Part shown: piece by piece, positions 46,017 to 57,431 of the stretch
How positions within the stretch are numbered: position 1 is the stretch's first letter
How the letters are laid out: every line of letters starts with the position of its first letter
NCBI RefSeq assembly: GCF_032452875.1
Contig: NC_083870.1
Location: 3,658,001 to 3,722,000, forward strand
Origin: Bos javanicus
Lineage: Eukaryota; Chordata; Mammalia; Artiodactyla; Bovidae
Length of the DNA stretch: 64,000 nt
Direction of reading: 5' to 3'
Notes under the pieces: generated by a model
Databases searched by the model: none
The model's input: only the letters and a program-made list of their open reading frames with translations
What the model was told of the DNA's origin: nothing
Position numbers and translations under genes: made by a program

Positions 46017-46480
46017 AGTCCCCTGGGATTGCAGTATTCAGCTCCATAGGTGACAGGTGGGATGACTGGCGGGTGGGTGTAACACCCAATAGAACTGGAG
46101 TCATAGAAATGTCACTTGTTAAAGGGAAAGGGATATTAAGTGGCCCATCGGGGGTTTCCACAGATGGCACGAGGTAGCTGCCCCACAGCTTCTCACCAGG
46201 TTTGGGATTGTGTTAAGCTGGTCCTGAAAGTTGGCAGCTTGGAGTCAGCATCAGGCATATTTGCACAATGAGGAGAATTTACCATGATTTCATATGTAAG
46301 GAAAATACAGAATGGGGCTCTTACTTATTTGAGGGTCCAGAATCTACAGCCATCAAACTCCTGACCCTTAGATTCCCTCCCCTTTAGATACCACTCAGAA
46401 GTCTCTCTGGTTTAATTCTCCAAGATGCAGGTCCCTCTGTAATTTGCCCGCGTCCACAGGCATCCTGGGATTTGTGGATG
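46017..46480. other. No recognised feature
   Basis: No gene or repeat recognised. Confidence 0.5.
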
Positions 46481-46660
46481 CAGAGAAGCAGGTGGGGTGG
46501 GTGGGGGAGGGAGTGTTCTGGGCATTTCCACAATATTATATGCAAGTGCTGTGCAAATAAAATGCAAATTAAAACTGAGCGCTCTTGCACCGCGCAAAGG
46601 TGATGCAAATTTGCTTTTAATTTCTCTTCTGTGCATTTGCAGGCACCACAGAGGCGCCGG
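46481..46660. promoter_or_regulatory. Candidate regulatory segment with paired octamer motifs
   Basis: Exact octamers ATGCAAAT lie at 46562-46569 and 46603-46610, 41 bp apart. Near-octamers GTGCAAATAA (46551) and GTGCATTTGC (46632) and a CGCGCAAAGG box lie around them. POU-family factors bind the octamer. The segment is free of recognisable repeats. An enhancer role is inferred from motif density. Confidence 0.4.
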
Positions 46661-48194
46661 GGAGCTGTCATGGGAGAGGAAACAGGGAATAGCAGGGAGA
46701 AGCTGGGGCTGCTTTTGGTCAGTTGTGGACCTTACTGTGGGCCTTCCTATTTTCAGCGCGAGTAAAGGAGAAAGTGCGGCTCTGCTTATGAGAACTGCTT
46801 CCACCATGGCATTTTTCTCTTTATTTAGAAATGAGGGAGGCCGGGGGGAGTGGAGAAGAGGACTTAATTGAGGTCAGGTCAAGTTTCTGATGGGGAAAGA
46901 GGTTGTGTTGGGCACTTTCTTGCATGTCTAGAGGAAAACCTGGAAGCTGTCTGAACATCAGTGATGAGAAAAATCCTTTCCAGAAGGTCAGTGAGAGAGT
47001 TAGGACAGTCCTGCATCAGGCCTAAGGTTGTGACTAAGTACATTTTAGTTGACAGCAGGTTCCGGTCAATGTTGAGCTCAGAATGATTTGGTGGGAACTC
47101 AGGATGCCAGCTGAGAATAGGATGGGTTTGGAAGGTTGGCTTGGTGAGGAGGCTGGCTTGTTCCCACCGGTTAGTATCAGGCTCAGCAGGCCTTTGGGAA
47201 TCAGGATCTCCATGTGGCTGATTCTCCCCACAGGGCCCCACGTCAAGAGGCTTTTGATCCAATGGCCTTTGTCCCACAGAAGGTTCTCGGGCAGCCTGTC
47301 CTTGATGCCTGAACCAGTGATCTGACAATCATGCTTGGTCAAGGTCAGGCCCTTTAAGCAGGATTTAAAATTACCCTGCCTAGGAGGAAGTCTAAGGGAG
47401 AAAAGAAAGGATTTGGGAGATGAAGTCAGGAGTCAGGAAGAGCTAACTGCCACCTCTTGGAAGCTACTAATAGTATAGTTCTGAAAAGAATACTTTTTTT
47501 TTTTTCCTCCAGTGTGTTTCTTGGTTGCCCTGTTATCAGTCATACGTGCAGGAGCTCAAAGAGAAATATGTTTTAACATTCTGAAACTGAATTATTAAAT
47601 GGGGATTAACTTGGTGTTGATTTTTCTTCATGGCTGATTTGCAGTATAAACTGGGTTTAAGGCATCTTTTACTAAACCGTCTGGATTTCAGTGGATCGCC
47701 TTGGATGAGGCATTCATTAAAGATTTCATGCTGATGTTATTTGTTTAGGCTTTGGTGCCCTTTGTCTGTTTTCCCTCCCCTTTTATTCAATAATGATATC
47801 TTTCAGGCAGAGAATACCTTCCATCCTGTGGTATTAAGGGCTTTCCATGGTGGAGAGCAGGGCCCCATGGCCAACAGCTAGGCAGGAAGTCAGAGGACTT
47901 TGGTGGACTCCCTGCCTGATCCCCAGATAGCCAGGCAGCTAGGACCGCAAGGATGGAGCAGGTACCAGACACCCTGTTTGGCAGATGCCTCCTCCAGCTG
48001 CTCTTTGAAGACTGGGATCCATTAACAAGTGAAGTCACCTTTACATTTCACTCTTAAATGCCCAGAAAGAAATAATGGCTAAAATTCACATGGATATGTG
48101 AATGTCCATTACCGCATTCTGGTCAGAGAACAGATAACTAAAGGGAAAGAAGGACAGGGTGTCTGGCGTTGAGATATACCAGGACACTGGCTTG
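46661..48194. other. No recognised feature
   Basis: A T run lies near 47492-47504. Chance reading frames only. Confidence 0.5.
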
Positions 48195-48370
48195 TTAAAA
48201 ATCTTGAGTCTGAAACATGCTACCCTTGAGCAGGTTATTCAGCCTCTTTGAATCTTACTTATTTTTTCATCTACCAAATGCAAAAGTTAAAATCTCTTGG
48301 TGTTGTAGGGATTAGTTATAATTATTCTTGTAATGAGCTCAGCAGAGAATAGGTGCCCGATATCCACTTC
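48195..48370 (+). repeat. MIR SINE, diverged
   Basis: GAGCAGGTTATTCAGCCTCT, TTTTTTCATCTACCAAATGC, GTTGTAGGGATTAGTTATAA and ATAGGTGCCCGATATCC follow MIR order. Confidence 0.7.
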
Positions 48371-49369
48371 CCACGTGCAGACACAGTTCACATAGCTGAA
48401 ATCAGAGTGCTGGCATCACTTTACTACATCAGCCTTACAAAACAGTTACCTTCTTCGATTTTGCAGTCCCTCTTTTCTTCATTGTTAATGGCTGGCCACT
48501 ATTATGTATGGCAATTTGCTAGACTCATTATTGTTGATTAATTTGGTGTTTCCCAAAAGTTACAGTCTCTTCTGTGGGCCTTGGAGCCTGCCATTTCCGG
48601 AACAGCTTGACCTCGTGGGGATTCATAGCCCAAAGTGTTGCCAGGCTTTCCTCTGGAGCATGGTGAGGAAAGGTGATCTCAGCTGGCCTGGCAGCATTTC
48701 ACCCAGACCAGCTGCCTCGCTCTGGCCAGAGGTCAGCCACCAAAGCGCAGAATGGCACTTGGAATGTCACTCCCAGCCCTTTGGACCCCTGCAGCCAAGC
48801 CTTCAGACTGTATGTGTTGGAGCCCCTGCCTGCAGCACCACAGACGCCCTGCTGTCTATTTGGAGCCCTTTGGCTGACTGTGCAGAATTCCTCCCTTTGA
48901 CCCCGCTGACAGCATCCTCAGCCCCTGGGTCACATGCCTTTCAGCTGAAAGTTGCACTTGAGCCTCCAGAGTCACTTCAGTCTTCAAGTGATGGAGGTCC
49001 TCCCTGGCCATAAATCAGGTCTCATCTCCCCAGCTGGCTCTGTACAAAGCAGCCACGCCAGGGAGGAGCCTGCATCCACCAAGGTGCATGCACACTCCCA
49101 GGGAAGGAAAGGAGGCAGGCCTAGGGCTTCAGTACCTGAACTCAAGGAGGTGCTTCCCTGGGACATTTGCAGTGTCAACTCTTATCTCAAGTTGAACTCT
49201 CCCCAGTTCTGTAAAGTTACTTCTTCAAGGACCACTTCAGATTGTCTATATGTCATGTATTTTTGCTTTCCTGGCTCAAGAAACAGGAATTGATTTTTTT
49301 TACAATGGGATAGACACTTGCCAAGCATTGTTACATGTGAAGCCTCCCTACAGCTCAGTGCTGTGGATT
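48371..49369. other. No recognised feature
   Basis: A 169-codon frame at 48504-49013 (+) has no domain, repeat or composition that suggests a protein. Confidence 0.5.
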
Positions 49370-49475
49370 GGGTTTTTATTATCCCTGTTTTACAGATGGA
49401 AGAATTTCACAGATGAGGAATCAGGTTTTGAGAAGTTGAATGATACGCCTGAGTTTGCACAGCTATAAATATTTA
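49370..49475 (-). repeat. MIR SINE, diverged
   Basis: TATTATCCCTGTTTTACAGA and GATGAGGAATCAGGTTTTGA are the reversed MIR core, with TTTGCACAGCTATAA after. Confidence 0.7.
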
Positions 49476-49821
49476 TGTTGTTAATCGGACTCAGTTCCAC
49501 TGATTCTGGGGCTTGGAGGTGGCAGAGCAGGCTGAACCTTCTCTCTGGCTTCATGGGCTGCCCTGAGACTGGCTTTAGAAGATCTCAGAAAGGATCATTT
49601 GGGGCACAAGTTTGAAGGACATAATAAGAGCCTGAAGTTGGGGCCTGGAGTCTCCTGAGAATCTATTTCTGTTTTGACCAGCATCTAGCTACTAGCTCAT
49701 CCAGAACCCCACTGTCTCTGTTGAGAAGGTAGAGGCCATTGTCCACCATCTTGCTTTTCCATGGTGAATATTCTTCTCCTTCTGTGCAAACTGAGGAGAT
49801 CCAGAGACTTTAGACCATTTT
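49476..49821. other. No recognised feature
   Basis: No gene or repeat recognised. Confidence 0.5.
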
Positions 49822-49835
49822 AGCATCACTTGGAG

Positions 49836-50112
49836 GAGAAGGCAATGGCACCCCACTCCAGTACTCTTGCCTGGAGAATCCCATGGATGGAGGAGCCTGG
49901 TGGGCTGCAGTCCATGGGGTTGCTAAGAGTTGGACATGACTGAGCGACTTCACTTTCACTTTTCACTTTCATGCATTGGAGAAGGAAATGGCAACCCACT
50001 CCAGTGTTCTTGCCTGGAGAATCCCAGGGACGGGGGAGCCTGGTGGGCTGCCGTCTATGGGGTCGCGCAGAGTCGGACACGACTGAAGCGACTTAGCAGC
50101 AGCAGCAGCAGC
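49836..50112 (+). mobile_element. Full-length BOVA2 SINE, exact 14-bp target duplication
   Basis: AGCATCACTTGGAG at 49822-49835 and 50113-50126. Both halves are joined by CACTTTTCACTTTCATGCAT, and an AGC tail closes it. Little diverged, so probably young. Confidence 0.96.
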
Positions 50113-50126
50113 AGCATCACTTGGAG

Positions 50127-51626
50127 TTGCTTTCAGCTCTGTGTTTGCCTGCTGTGGTAAAAGACACAACATTCCATCCTTGGGAAGCTTTAGATGCCCA
50201 GGTCTTGTCCAGACCCATTATACCAGGATCTCTAGGGGTGTGGCTTGAACATCTGAGTTTTCAAAGGTTCTTTGGGGATTCTGAGAGTGTGCAACTGGGA
50301 TAGAGAAAAGACTTTTTAAAAAGTCTCTGAAGGAAAGAGATTTCTAATACATGGGAAGACCCAAGGGCAGAAGTGAGGAGGGTCTGAGTGAGTAGGGATG
50401 GGTGTTGCAAACACTGTGCTGGATACTGGGGTGTAGAGATATCTAAGATGCTCACTCTCTTCATGGTCTGATGGGGGAGATAGACACACAGAGAATTAAC
50501 TGGGCACCTCTTAGGGTTTGTGAATCTATGTACATCCGAATCACCCATGGAGCTTGTTGTGTGTGTAAAAACCCTTTGGTTAACACACACTAAACGTGGG
50601 CTTATCCTCCTAAATCACACAAAGTCAAACCCCATAGATTTTCTGAAACCCACACCATAATGGAAAGGAAATACACATTCTTTAGAAACATCGCACAACA
50701 AAATAAAGGTGTGACGATACATTGCCTGTGATACCAGCCAGTTCAGGGAGCCCTGTTCTTTGAGATGTCTGTCCTTCATATAAGGAAGAGCATGTGTCAG
50801 AAGGAAAAATATCCAAGACCTGGACCCCACTGTACAATATCTGATTTAGTAACTTTGTGGTGGGTAGCACACATCTGCCATTTATCCTTCCTTCGAGGTA
50901 TAAAGAGAATGCTCTAAAGCACGTGGGGAAGAAGCAGTTAACTCTGAATGGAGGCAGTGAAGAAGGCTTAACAGTCAAGGTGATGTCTGGAGCTGGCTGG
51001 CTAAGAATAGGCTTCTTCTCTCTGCTGAGCACCGCCCCCCGCCCCCACACACACATTACGGTGCTTGACAGGGCACAACGTTTGCATATTCAGAGTATGC
51101 TGGCACCTCTCCTTTGAGATGGTACCTCTAGCATGCCCTACAGGACCTTCCCAGTTTCCTCTCCTGCCTCTCCCTCCTGACTTGTGGTTCTCTGGTATGC
51201 ATCTCCATGCCTTGCCTACTCTCTTCCCTGTCTGTGCTGTCCTTCGTACTTTTTCCTCAACTGTTTGACTCCTGTTTGTTGTCAGGCCCTTTCTGCAGTC
51301 AAATACTGTACCAAATACTACCTCCTCTGCTTTCGCACCAAGATTCTGCTATAGCTGAGGAACATCCTATGCAAGTTTGATACTCTCTGTTTCATGGTTA
51401 TTTTTGTCCAGAGATGGACAAAATTTGACAGAAGGAGGTTGGGAAATAGCATTCAGCAAAGGGGAAGAGTGTAAGCAATAGGGGACAGAGTGTTCTCAAG
51501 GACTGGCAAACCCCACAGGTCACAGGGCACAGGGCTTAGTCAGGGTGGTATAAGAGGCTGGGATGGAGGTTTTAACGGGCTAAACTTGAATATGGGGCTC
51601 TGGTGTGGGATTGTCAGCAGTACTGT
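50127..51626. other. No gene recognised; possible MER5-like scrap at 50190-50310
   Basis: CAGGATCTCTAGGGGTGTGG and GGGGATTCTGAGAGTGTGCA recall the interior of MER5-type hAT MITEs. A C-rich tract with CA repeat lies at 51030-51056. Nothing else recognised. Confidence 0.4.
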
Positions 51627-51900
51627 GGGAGAAGGCAATGACACCCACTCCAGTACTCTTGCCTGGACAATCCCATGAACGGAGGAGCCTGCTAGGCTGC
51701 AGTCCATGGGGTCTCTGAGAGTCGGACACGACTGAACGACTTCATTTTCACTTTTCACTTTCCTGCATTGGAGAAGGAAATGGCAACCCACTCCAGTATT
51801 CTTGCCTGGAGAATCCCAGGGACGGGGGAGCCTGGTGGGCTGCCGTCTGTGGGGTCGCACAGAGTCGGACACGACTGACGCGATTTCGCAGCAGCAGCAG
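51627..51900 (+). mobile_element. Full-length BOVA2 SINE
   Basis: Both halves and a short AGC tail (CAGCAGCAGCAG). The flanks share CAGCAGT...TGTG, compatible with an imperfect duplication. Confidence 0.94.
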
Positions 51901-52532
51901 TGATGTGATCAAATCTGTTTTAGAAGGGAAAAGATGTACTTTTGATGGCAACGTAGAGCATCTGATTGCTTCCTCAGATCTCATTAGAAAAGATATTTTG
52001 GAGCTAATTATAAATAAAGATAAGAGGCTATATTTTTCAAATGTTTGTCCCATGTGTTTGTGTGTGTTTGTATTTAAGCAGTTTGAAAGAAGTCACAAGC
52101 AAGTTCGATTTTATCAGTTTATATTTATGTGTATAGTTTGAGTGGGATTGCTAAACTGGATTTCAGTCAGTTCTTCCAAGGTTTCAACTATTTCTAATCA
52201 GCCTTTTCTGGCTAAAGAAATATATAGATGGAGAGAAAAATAAATATACAGTATTTTCTGCTGTTGTTCAGGATGGTGCCCAGACTTGGTGTACAGACTT
52301 CAGGACGGTCTGTTGGACTCGTTCCTATCAGTAACGCGAGCTTTCTGATCCCGGCTCTCCTCCCATCTACCTCTGGGGAGGGAGTCTTCTCCTGGGCTTG
52401 TATCTGAGAACTATCACTAGGAGAGTCCTTGCCTTAAAGAGCTGGGACCGCTTGTCTTTCCATTTATAGGTTTAATATCCAGTGTTTCACACTCTATCGA
52501 GGAAAAAAGAATCTCCATTTTTACATACACGT
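51901..52532. other. No recognised feature
   Basis: No gene or repeat recognised. Confidence 0.5.
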
Positions 52533-52543
52533 AGGTGGAATTT

Positions 52544-52822
52544 CAGAGAAGGCAATGGCGCCCCACTCCAGTACTCTTGCCTGGAAAATCCCATGGACGG
52601 AGGAGCCTGGTAGGCTGCAGTCCATGGGGTCGCTAAGAGTCAGACACAACTGAATGACTTCACTTTCACTTTTCACTTTCATGCATTGGAGAAGGAAATG
52701 GCAACCCACTCCAGTGTTCTTGCCTGGAGAATCCCAGGGACGGGGGAGCCTGGTGGGCTGCCATTTCTGGGGTTGCACAGAGTCAGACACGACTGAAGCG
52801 ACTTAGCAGCAGCAGCAGCAGC
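52544..52822 (+). mobile_element. Full-length BOVA2 SINE, exact 11-bp target duplication
   Basis: AGGTGGAATTT at 52533-52543 and 52823-52833. Both halves and a six-unit AGC tail are present. Confidence 0.96.
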
Positions 52823-52847
52823 AGGTGGAATTTAATATTATCCACTG

Positions 52848-52986
52848 ATTTTTTTTTTTTTCAACACAGCACAAGCTTTATTCAGTGGCCAAAGAATAGA
52901 GAAGCAGGAACTAAGTTCTCAGATTGACTTCTGATTTTGGTTCTGACAGGGATGTGCTTGTCCTTAGGAGGGCTGGGAGCTTTTAT
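52848..52986 (-). pseudogene. mRNA 3' end with AATAAA and poly(A), retrocopy or terminal exon
   Basis: Read on the minus strand, a 34-codon open stretch (52986 to stop at 52884-52882) includes PPKDKHIPVRTKIR and ends SLFFGH. The stop overlaps AATAAA (52882-52877). A run of about 14 A follows 15 nt later (52861-52848). The genomic A tract favours a 5'-truncated processed retrocopy. Against this, the codons begin right after TTTTTTCCCTACTGCCAG, a good 3' splice-site shape, and no target duplication was found. I do not recognise the protein. Confidence 0.45.
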
Positions 52987-53059
52987 CTGGCAGTAGGGAA
53001 AAAATGAAACATCAAGCTTGTTTAGGTGATATCATTAGATTATTCTTTTTAGAAAATCA

Positions 53060-53400
53060 TTATATCTTATTATAAAAGGGCTTCATATCTATTATAAAGA
53101 ATTTGGAACACATAAAACACCAAAAAGAAGAAACTAAAATCATCTACCATCTCACTCATCTGGAAATCGCTATTAATGTTTGGATTCTAGCTTCCCATCT
53201 CCCATGGTTTCTTTTTCCTTCTGTCTATGTATTTTTGTAGGGATCATATTATAACATTATTTTAGAGTCTGCTTTCAAATTTGACAGTTTATTGTGAACA
53301 CTTTCCCGTGTCATTGAAAGTTCTTTCACATTTCCGGCATTGTTTAAACGACTGCATATTAGATTGAATTATGTATCATATTATCCGGGTGTTGGACATG
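53060..53400 (-). repeat. Possible ancient LINE 3' remnant
   Basis: GGGATCATATTATAACATTA and CATCTCACTCATCTGG recall a common old LINE 3' region read in reverse. Very degraded. Confidence 0.35.
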
Positions 53401-53764
53401 ATTGGTTTCTTTTTTCTCTTCAGCGATTCAGAGCTGAAACTCACAGATAGGTTTCAGGTTGACATCCATGCATCCTCTGTAATTGCATGCAAACATTCAT
53501 GGGCATTTGATTTTTGAGGGGAGAAGGACCATATCTTTTATTAGATACTCAAGGGCTTAACTGCTGAAGGGTTGAAAGTAAAGACTTTTACTCAGGTTAG
53601 AGTCCCAGAAGGGCAATCACTGGTCTAAGTGGTTTGTACACTACTGCCAGCAGGAGCTAAGGGTGCTCGTTCCCCTGCATGTTGGTCAACCCTGACTGCC
53701 AGGACCACCCCTGGGCATCGAACCTTTTGAGACTGATCATTAAGTTATCACGAGTTGTACTCGC
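53401..53764. other. No recognised feature
   Basis: No gene or repeat recognised. Confidence 0.5.
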
Positions 53765-54160
53765 TTGTTTTGAAAAATTGGGCTGTTGTTGCTTTACAAT
53801 GTTGTGTTAGTTTCTGCTGTACAGCAAAGTAAATACTACACATATCCCACAGTTTTTGGATTTCCTTCCTTTGAGGTCACCGCAGAGCACTGAGTAGAGT
53901 TCGCTGCGCTATACAGTCAGCTCTCGCTAGTTACCTGCTTTACACATACAGTGTATGTTTGTCAACCCCAATCTCCCAGTTCATCCCAACCCCGCTTTCC
54001 CCCTTGGTATCCGTGTTTGTTCTCTACATCTGTGTCTCTATGGCTGCTTTGCAAATAAGTTCATCTATACCATTTTCCTAGATTCCATGTATATGCATAA
54101 ATATACACTATTTTTCCCTTTCTGACTTCTTCACTCTGTATGACAGACTCTACTTAGAGT
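53765..54160 (-). mobile_element. L1 3' end fragment
   Basis: TTACAATGTTGTGTTAGTTT, CTGTACAGCAAAGTAAATAC, CAACCCCAATCTCCCAGTTC and ATAAGTTCATCTATACCATT are reversed cetartiodactyl L1 3' sequence. Confidence 0.88.
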
Positions 54161-54394
54161 ACTGACTCTTTACTTGTAATTTACTCTCAAGCCTTATAGA
54201 GTTAATGCTACAGTTGGCGTCATACCCACCCAAAAATACGGAGAGGGTTGCCAAGTTCAGCCGAAAGAGCCTGGGTTTGTAACTAGAAGATCTAAGTTGA
54301 TGTTCTGTGTCATTATGACCACTGCAGTGGAGTGTGTAGGAACTTGGTCACTGTGTTCAGACCCGACTGTGTTTTCACCTGGGACCTCTGCTTC

Positions 54395-54585
54395 TAGCTG
54401 TGTTACCTTGCACAGGGTATGTAAGCACTCTGTCACTTTCCTCATTTATAGAATAGGGGTCTAACATTAGTCATTTCACTGGTGAAACTGTGGTGAGGAC
54501 CAGCAAGAAAACCCTTCTATAGCACTTAGTTTAGTGTCTAACCACAGCACATGCTCAGCAGTCATTAATGATCATTATTGGGTGT
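54395..54585 (+). repeat. MIR SINE
   Basis: AGCTGTGTTACCTTGCACAG, CTTTCCTCATTTATAGAATA, GAAACTGTGGTGAGGACCAG and GTCTAACCACAGCACATGC are in MIR order. Confidence 0.78.
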
Positions 54586-54629
54586 GTGTCGTTCTTTAGG
54601 TCACTTCCTCTGAGTCTTAGTTGTAATGT

Positions 54630-54770
54630 TGAGAATCATAGCCTTTTAGAACTGGAAAAGGTTTTAGTGATCTTTAGCCCACATCTCTTATCTACCAGAC
54701 GAGACAACTAGGGGAGAGACGGTGATGTGACTTGTACAAGTAAATATGCCTCCTAGCAGAGAGTTGTTTT
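54630..54770 (-). repeat. MIR-like ancient SINE remnant
   Basis: AGAATCATAGCCTTTTAGAA, CTGGAAAAGGTTTTAGTGAT and ACGAGACAACTAGGGGAGAG resemble the reversed end of old CORE-type SINEs. Confidence 0.5.
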
Positions 54771-55734
54771 GAGGACCAAATATTGAGTGTAAAGTTCTTT
54801 TAGACTCCTGCACACTAGTCCAACATTAATTGTGCACTGTCTGTATGGCCTATGAAAAATAGAACTGAATAGAAATTGGCTAACTGGAACTCTGGTTAAA
54901 CGGACTCTTCTTTAAGCCCTTGTTTCCCCAAGGGCTTCTGGGTCAATGCGTTGCATATAGCTTTGATTCAGTAAGTGTTTTTTGATACTAACAATGAGTG
55001 TGAAAAGGGTGTAAATCCCAAGACACCGAGCTGTGTAGAGGGTCATCTATATCCCTGGTTGTACTTACTTTTCTGAGTTCCCTCGGTCTTGTTCATCCCT
55101 GAAACCCAACAGTTTGCACTTTGCACACATTTTGAGGGAATGAACAAATAAATAATTATATATCTAGAAGAAATAAAGGGAGGTAACTTTCCTCACTGTG
55201 TGTTTTAACGTATGGATCAATGAGACCTGTTATCTGGTAGGTACGGACTGAGGCCACAGGCTGGGCGCTCCTGCTGCGCAGGTGGCCTTCCAGGAGAGAG
55301 GCTGCTGGCTCTGCTCTGAATGGGCTTTAGAACCACCTTGCCTGTCTAACCTGTCGTCTTCTTCCTTTTCTGCTATTTGGTGTATAAAACTAAATCCTAT
55401 CCCCGGGATGGGCTTCCAGCTTTTAACACAGACCTCTCATTGTGGTTCTCAGAGCTTTTAAAATGAAAACAGTGTTTCCAGAATTAGGCAAGTATGATGG
55501 AAAGCTGCTATGAAATGGATGTTCCCAGTCGCTGTGCTCATTCTGATTCACTTGTTTCAAAAAAAGAGAAACCGTCCAGAATCCTGCAGAAACATGATGC
55601 CAAATCCTCCTTTTTATAGTAGGGTTATGTTGGCTGTCTTTCAAAGCCAAAAGTAAGTGTTGACTGCCTTTGTGAGGACCATCTTAGTCTACTGTGAGCA
55701 GCCAGACAGCAGAGTTGGGTACAGGTTCATCCCT
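54771..55734. other. No recognised feature
   Basis: No gene or repeat recognised. Confidence 0.5.
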
Positions 55735-55838
55735 AACCTATGGCTGATTCATGTGGAGGTTTGGCAGAAAGCAACAAAATTCTGTAAAGCAATTATGCTT
55801 CAGTTTAAAACCAATACAATATTGTAAAGTAAAAAAAA
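55735..55838 (+). mobile_element. Short L1 3' end with poly(A)
   Basis: TATGGCTGATTCATGTGGAG, TTCTGTAAAGCAATTATGCT and ATACAATATTGTAAAGTAAA, then a run of A, match the ruminant L1 3' end. Confidence 0.85.
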
Positions 55839-55959
55839 AAAAATAAAGACTAGATAAAAAAAAAGTAATTATGTTTGAAGAGTGAAATTATGCCCAGTAT
55901 ATCCCACTATATTCCTTTTACGTTTGTTTATAATGTGTGCTTATAAAGTTTTTAAGGAC

Positions 55960-56268
55960 TTTTATTTTATTTTATTTTTTTCCAAATTTCAAATGTTACT
56001 TTATTCAGATAACATTTAAAAAGAGATTCAGTGTACATTTATAAAAACTCCAAGTAACAGCTCTAAAAATCCTCTCCCCACTCTCTTGCCTTACACTTCC
56101 CATTCATCTCTCCTCAAAACTCATTTTCACTCCTCTGATCCACATCTTCTTTCAAATTCTAGTTACTTCTTCCTTTGCAGTTCTTCACTTTATGGCTCAC
56201 TTTAGCCCCATAGACATCTTTTAGTTTTCTAAAAGACTTCTCTTGGTTTGGAAATAAAAGCTTTATCA
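55960..56268 (-). pseudogene. mRNA-like 3' end with AATAAA and A-rich tract
   Basis: On the minus strand an acceptor-like TTTATTTTTTTCCAG ends at 56269. It is followed by an open stretch of about 110 nt including LKDVYGAKVSHKVKNCKGRS and a stop at 56161-56159. A 3' UTR-like segment follows, with AATAAA at 56005-56000 and an A-rich tract (AAAAAATAAAATAAAA type) 18 nt on, at 55981-55960. It could be a processed retrocopy or a true terminal exon. No target duplication was found and the peptide is not recognised. Confidence 0.35.
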
Positions 56269-56335
56269 CTGGAAAAAAATAAATTAAAAAGTTCTGCTAT
56301 TAAAAAAAATTTTTTTTTGAAAAAGGGAAAGAAAA

Positions 56336-56530
56336 AGAGTACAGGTTCAAATCCCAACTCTAGCCGTGTGATATTGGGAGAATTATTTCACCTCTATAAC
56401 CAGTTCCTCATGTATAAGAGAGAGATGATGACAGAAGTGACCTCGTGGGGTTGAAATTAGGACTTAGATGTTTAAGATGGCACTTACTGCAAGTTCCATT
56501 CAGGGTTAGGCATCATCGTTATTTGTTAAT
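56336..56530 (+). repeat. MIR SINE
   Basis: GTACAGGTTCAAATCCCAAC, ATTATTTCACCTCTATAACC and GTGGGGTTGAAATTAGGACT follow MIR order over about 190 bp. Confidence 0.8.
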
Positions 56531-56539
56531 AATAATGAG

Positions 56540-56715
56540 GCCCCATTGCAAGCCATAAATGGTTAGACACCGTCCAGTTCCCTTGCCTCATTTTCTAGAT
56601 GAGTGATGGCTCCAGATTCAGTCAGCTGGTAAATCATGTATGTGGAAGGAGGCAAGCCCAGGCCTTGAACCCTCCTCTTCATCTGAGGCTGAAGTCCAGC
56701 AATCTATGTTTTACC
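56540..56715 (-). repeat. MIR SINE, diverged
   Basis: CTCATTTTCTAGATGAGTGA, CAGTCAGCTGGTAAATCATG and CAAGCCCAGGCCTTGAACCC are reversed MIR. It lies tail-to-tail with the preceding MIR. Confidence 0.7.
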
Positions 56716-57188
56716 AAGCCTGCTTTAATCCTCTTCATCTCTAAGTGAGGGGCGGAACTCTGCTGCCACTTTACTTGTATGCGAACTGTACCTTTGATCA
56801 GTTTCTCCATTCTGAGAGTCACATCCTTAAAGCCACCACCTCTGCATTATAGCACTTTCTGTCCTCTCCAGTGTCTTGGACAGCACTGTTGACCAGAGGT
56901 TGGCATTCAGCATTAGCTGGCTGCGGAGTTACTCAAGCTCTGGGCTGTGCAGATTGGAGTTATTGCTCAGGTGGGGTATATTGGCAGTATGTGGAGTGGG
57001 TAGGGAACAGTAATAACAATCCTTAGATCTTGTGTTAGTAACTTGAAACCATTTCTCACTGATTCAACTGTGAGCAATGAAATGGGTAGGTATATAAAGT
57101 GGTGGTATGTAGGCAGAAGCTGGTTATAAATTTAGCAGAGATATTTGAAAAAGAAGTCTAGAATATAGGAACTCCATAATCTCTAGTC
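56716..57188. other. No recognised feature
   Basis: No gene or repeat recognised. Confidence 0.5.
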
Positions 57189-57370
57189 CAGTGGTTCTCA
57201 GGCATTATCGTGCATCAGAATCACTTGATTAAAGCAGGCTTGGTGAAACACAGATTGCTGGATTTCACCCTGAGTTTCTGATTCAGAAGGGAAGAAAGAG
57301 CAAGAATGTGGCTTTTTAATAAGTTCCTGGGTGATGCTGTGGGCTGGGGACCACACTTTGAGAATCACTG
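57189..57370 (+). mobile_element. MER5A-type hAT MITE with terminal repeats
   Basis: Begins CAGTGGTTCTCAGGCATTAT and ends CTTTGAGAATCACTG, inverted termini of an element of 182 bp. Flanks CTCTAGTC (57181-57188) and CTCTAAGT (57371-57378) fit the 8-bp hAT duplication with decay. Confidence 0.85.
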
Positions 57371-57431
57371 CTCTAAGTGTCTTTCAGATCTCAGAGTCTG
57401 TAATTCTTAACACTCCTTTAAAAGACTCTTG

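Noticed and set aside
48504..49013. 169-codon plus frame
   Set aside because: Composition is ordinary, no motif or family seen, no flanking gene signals.
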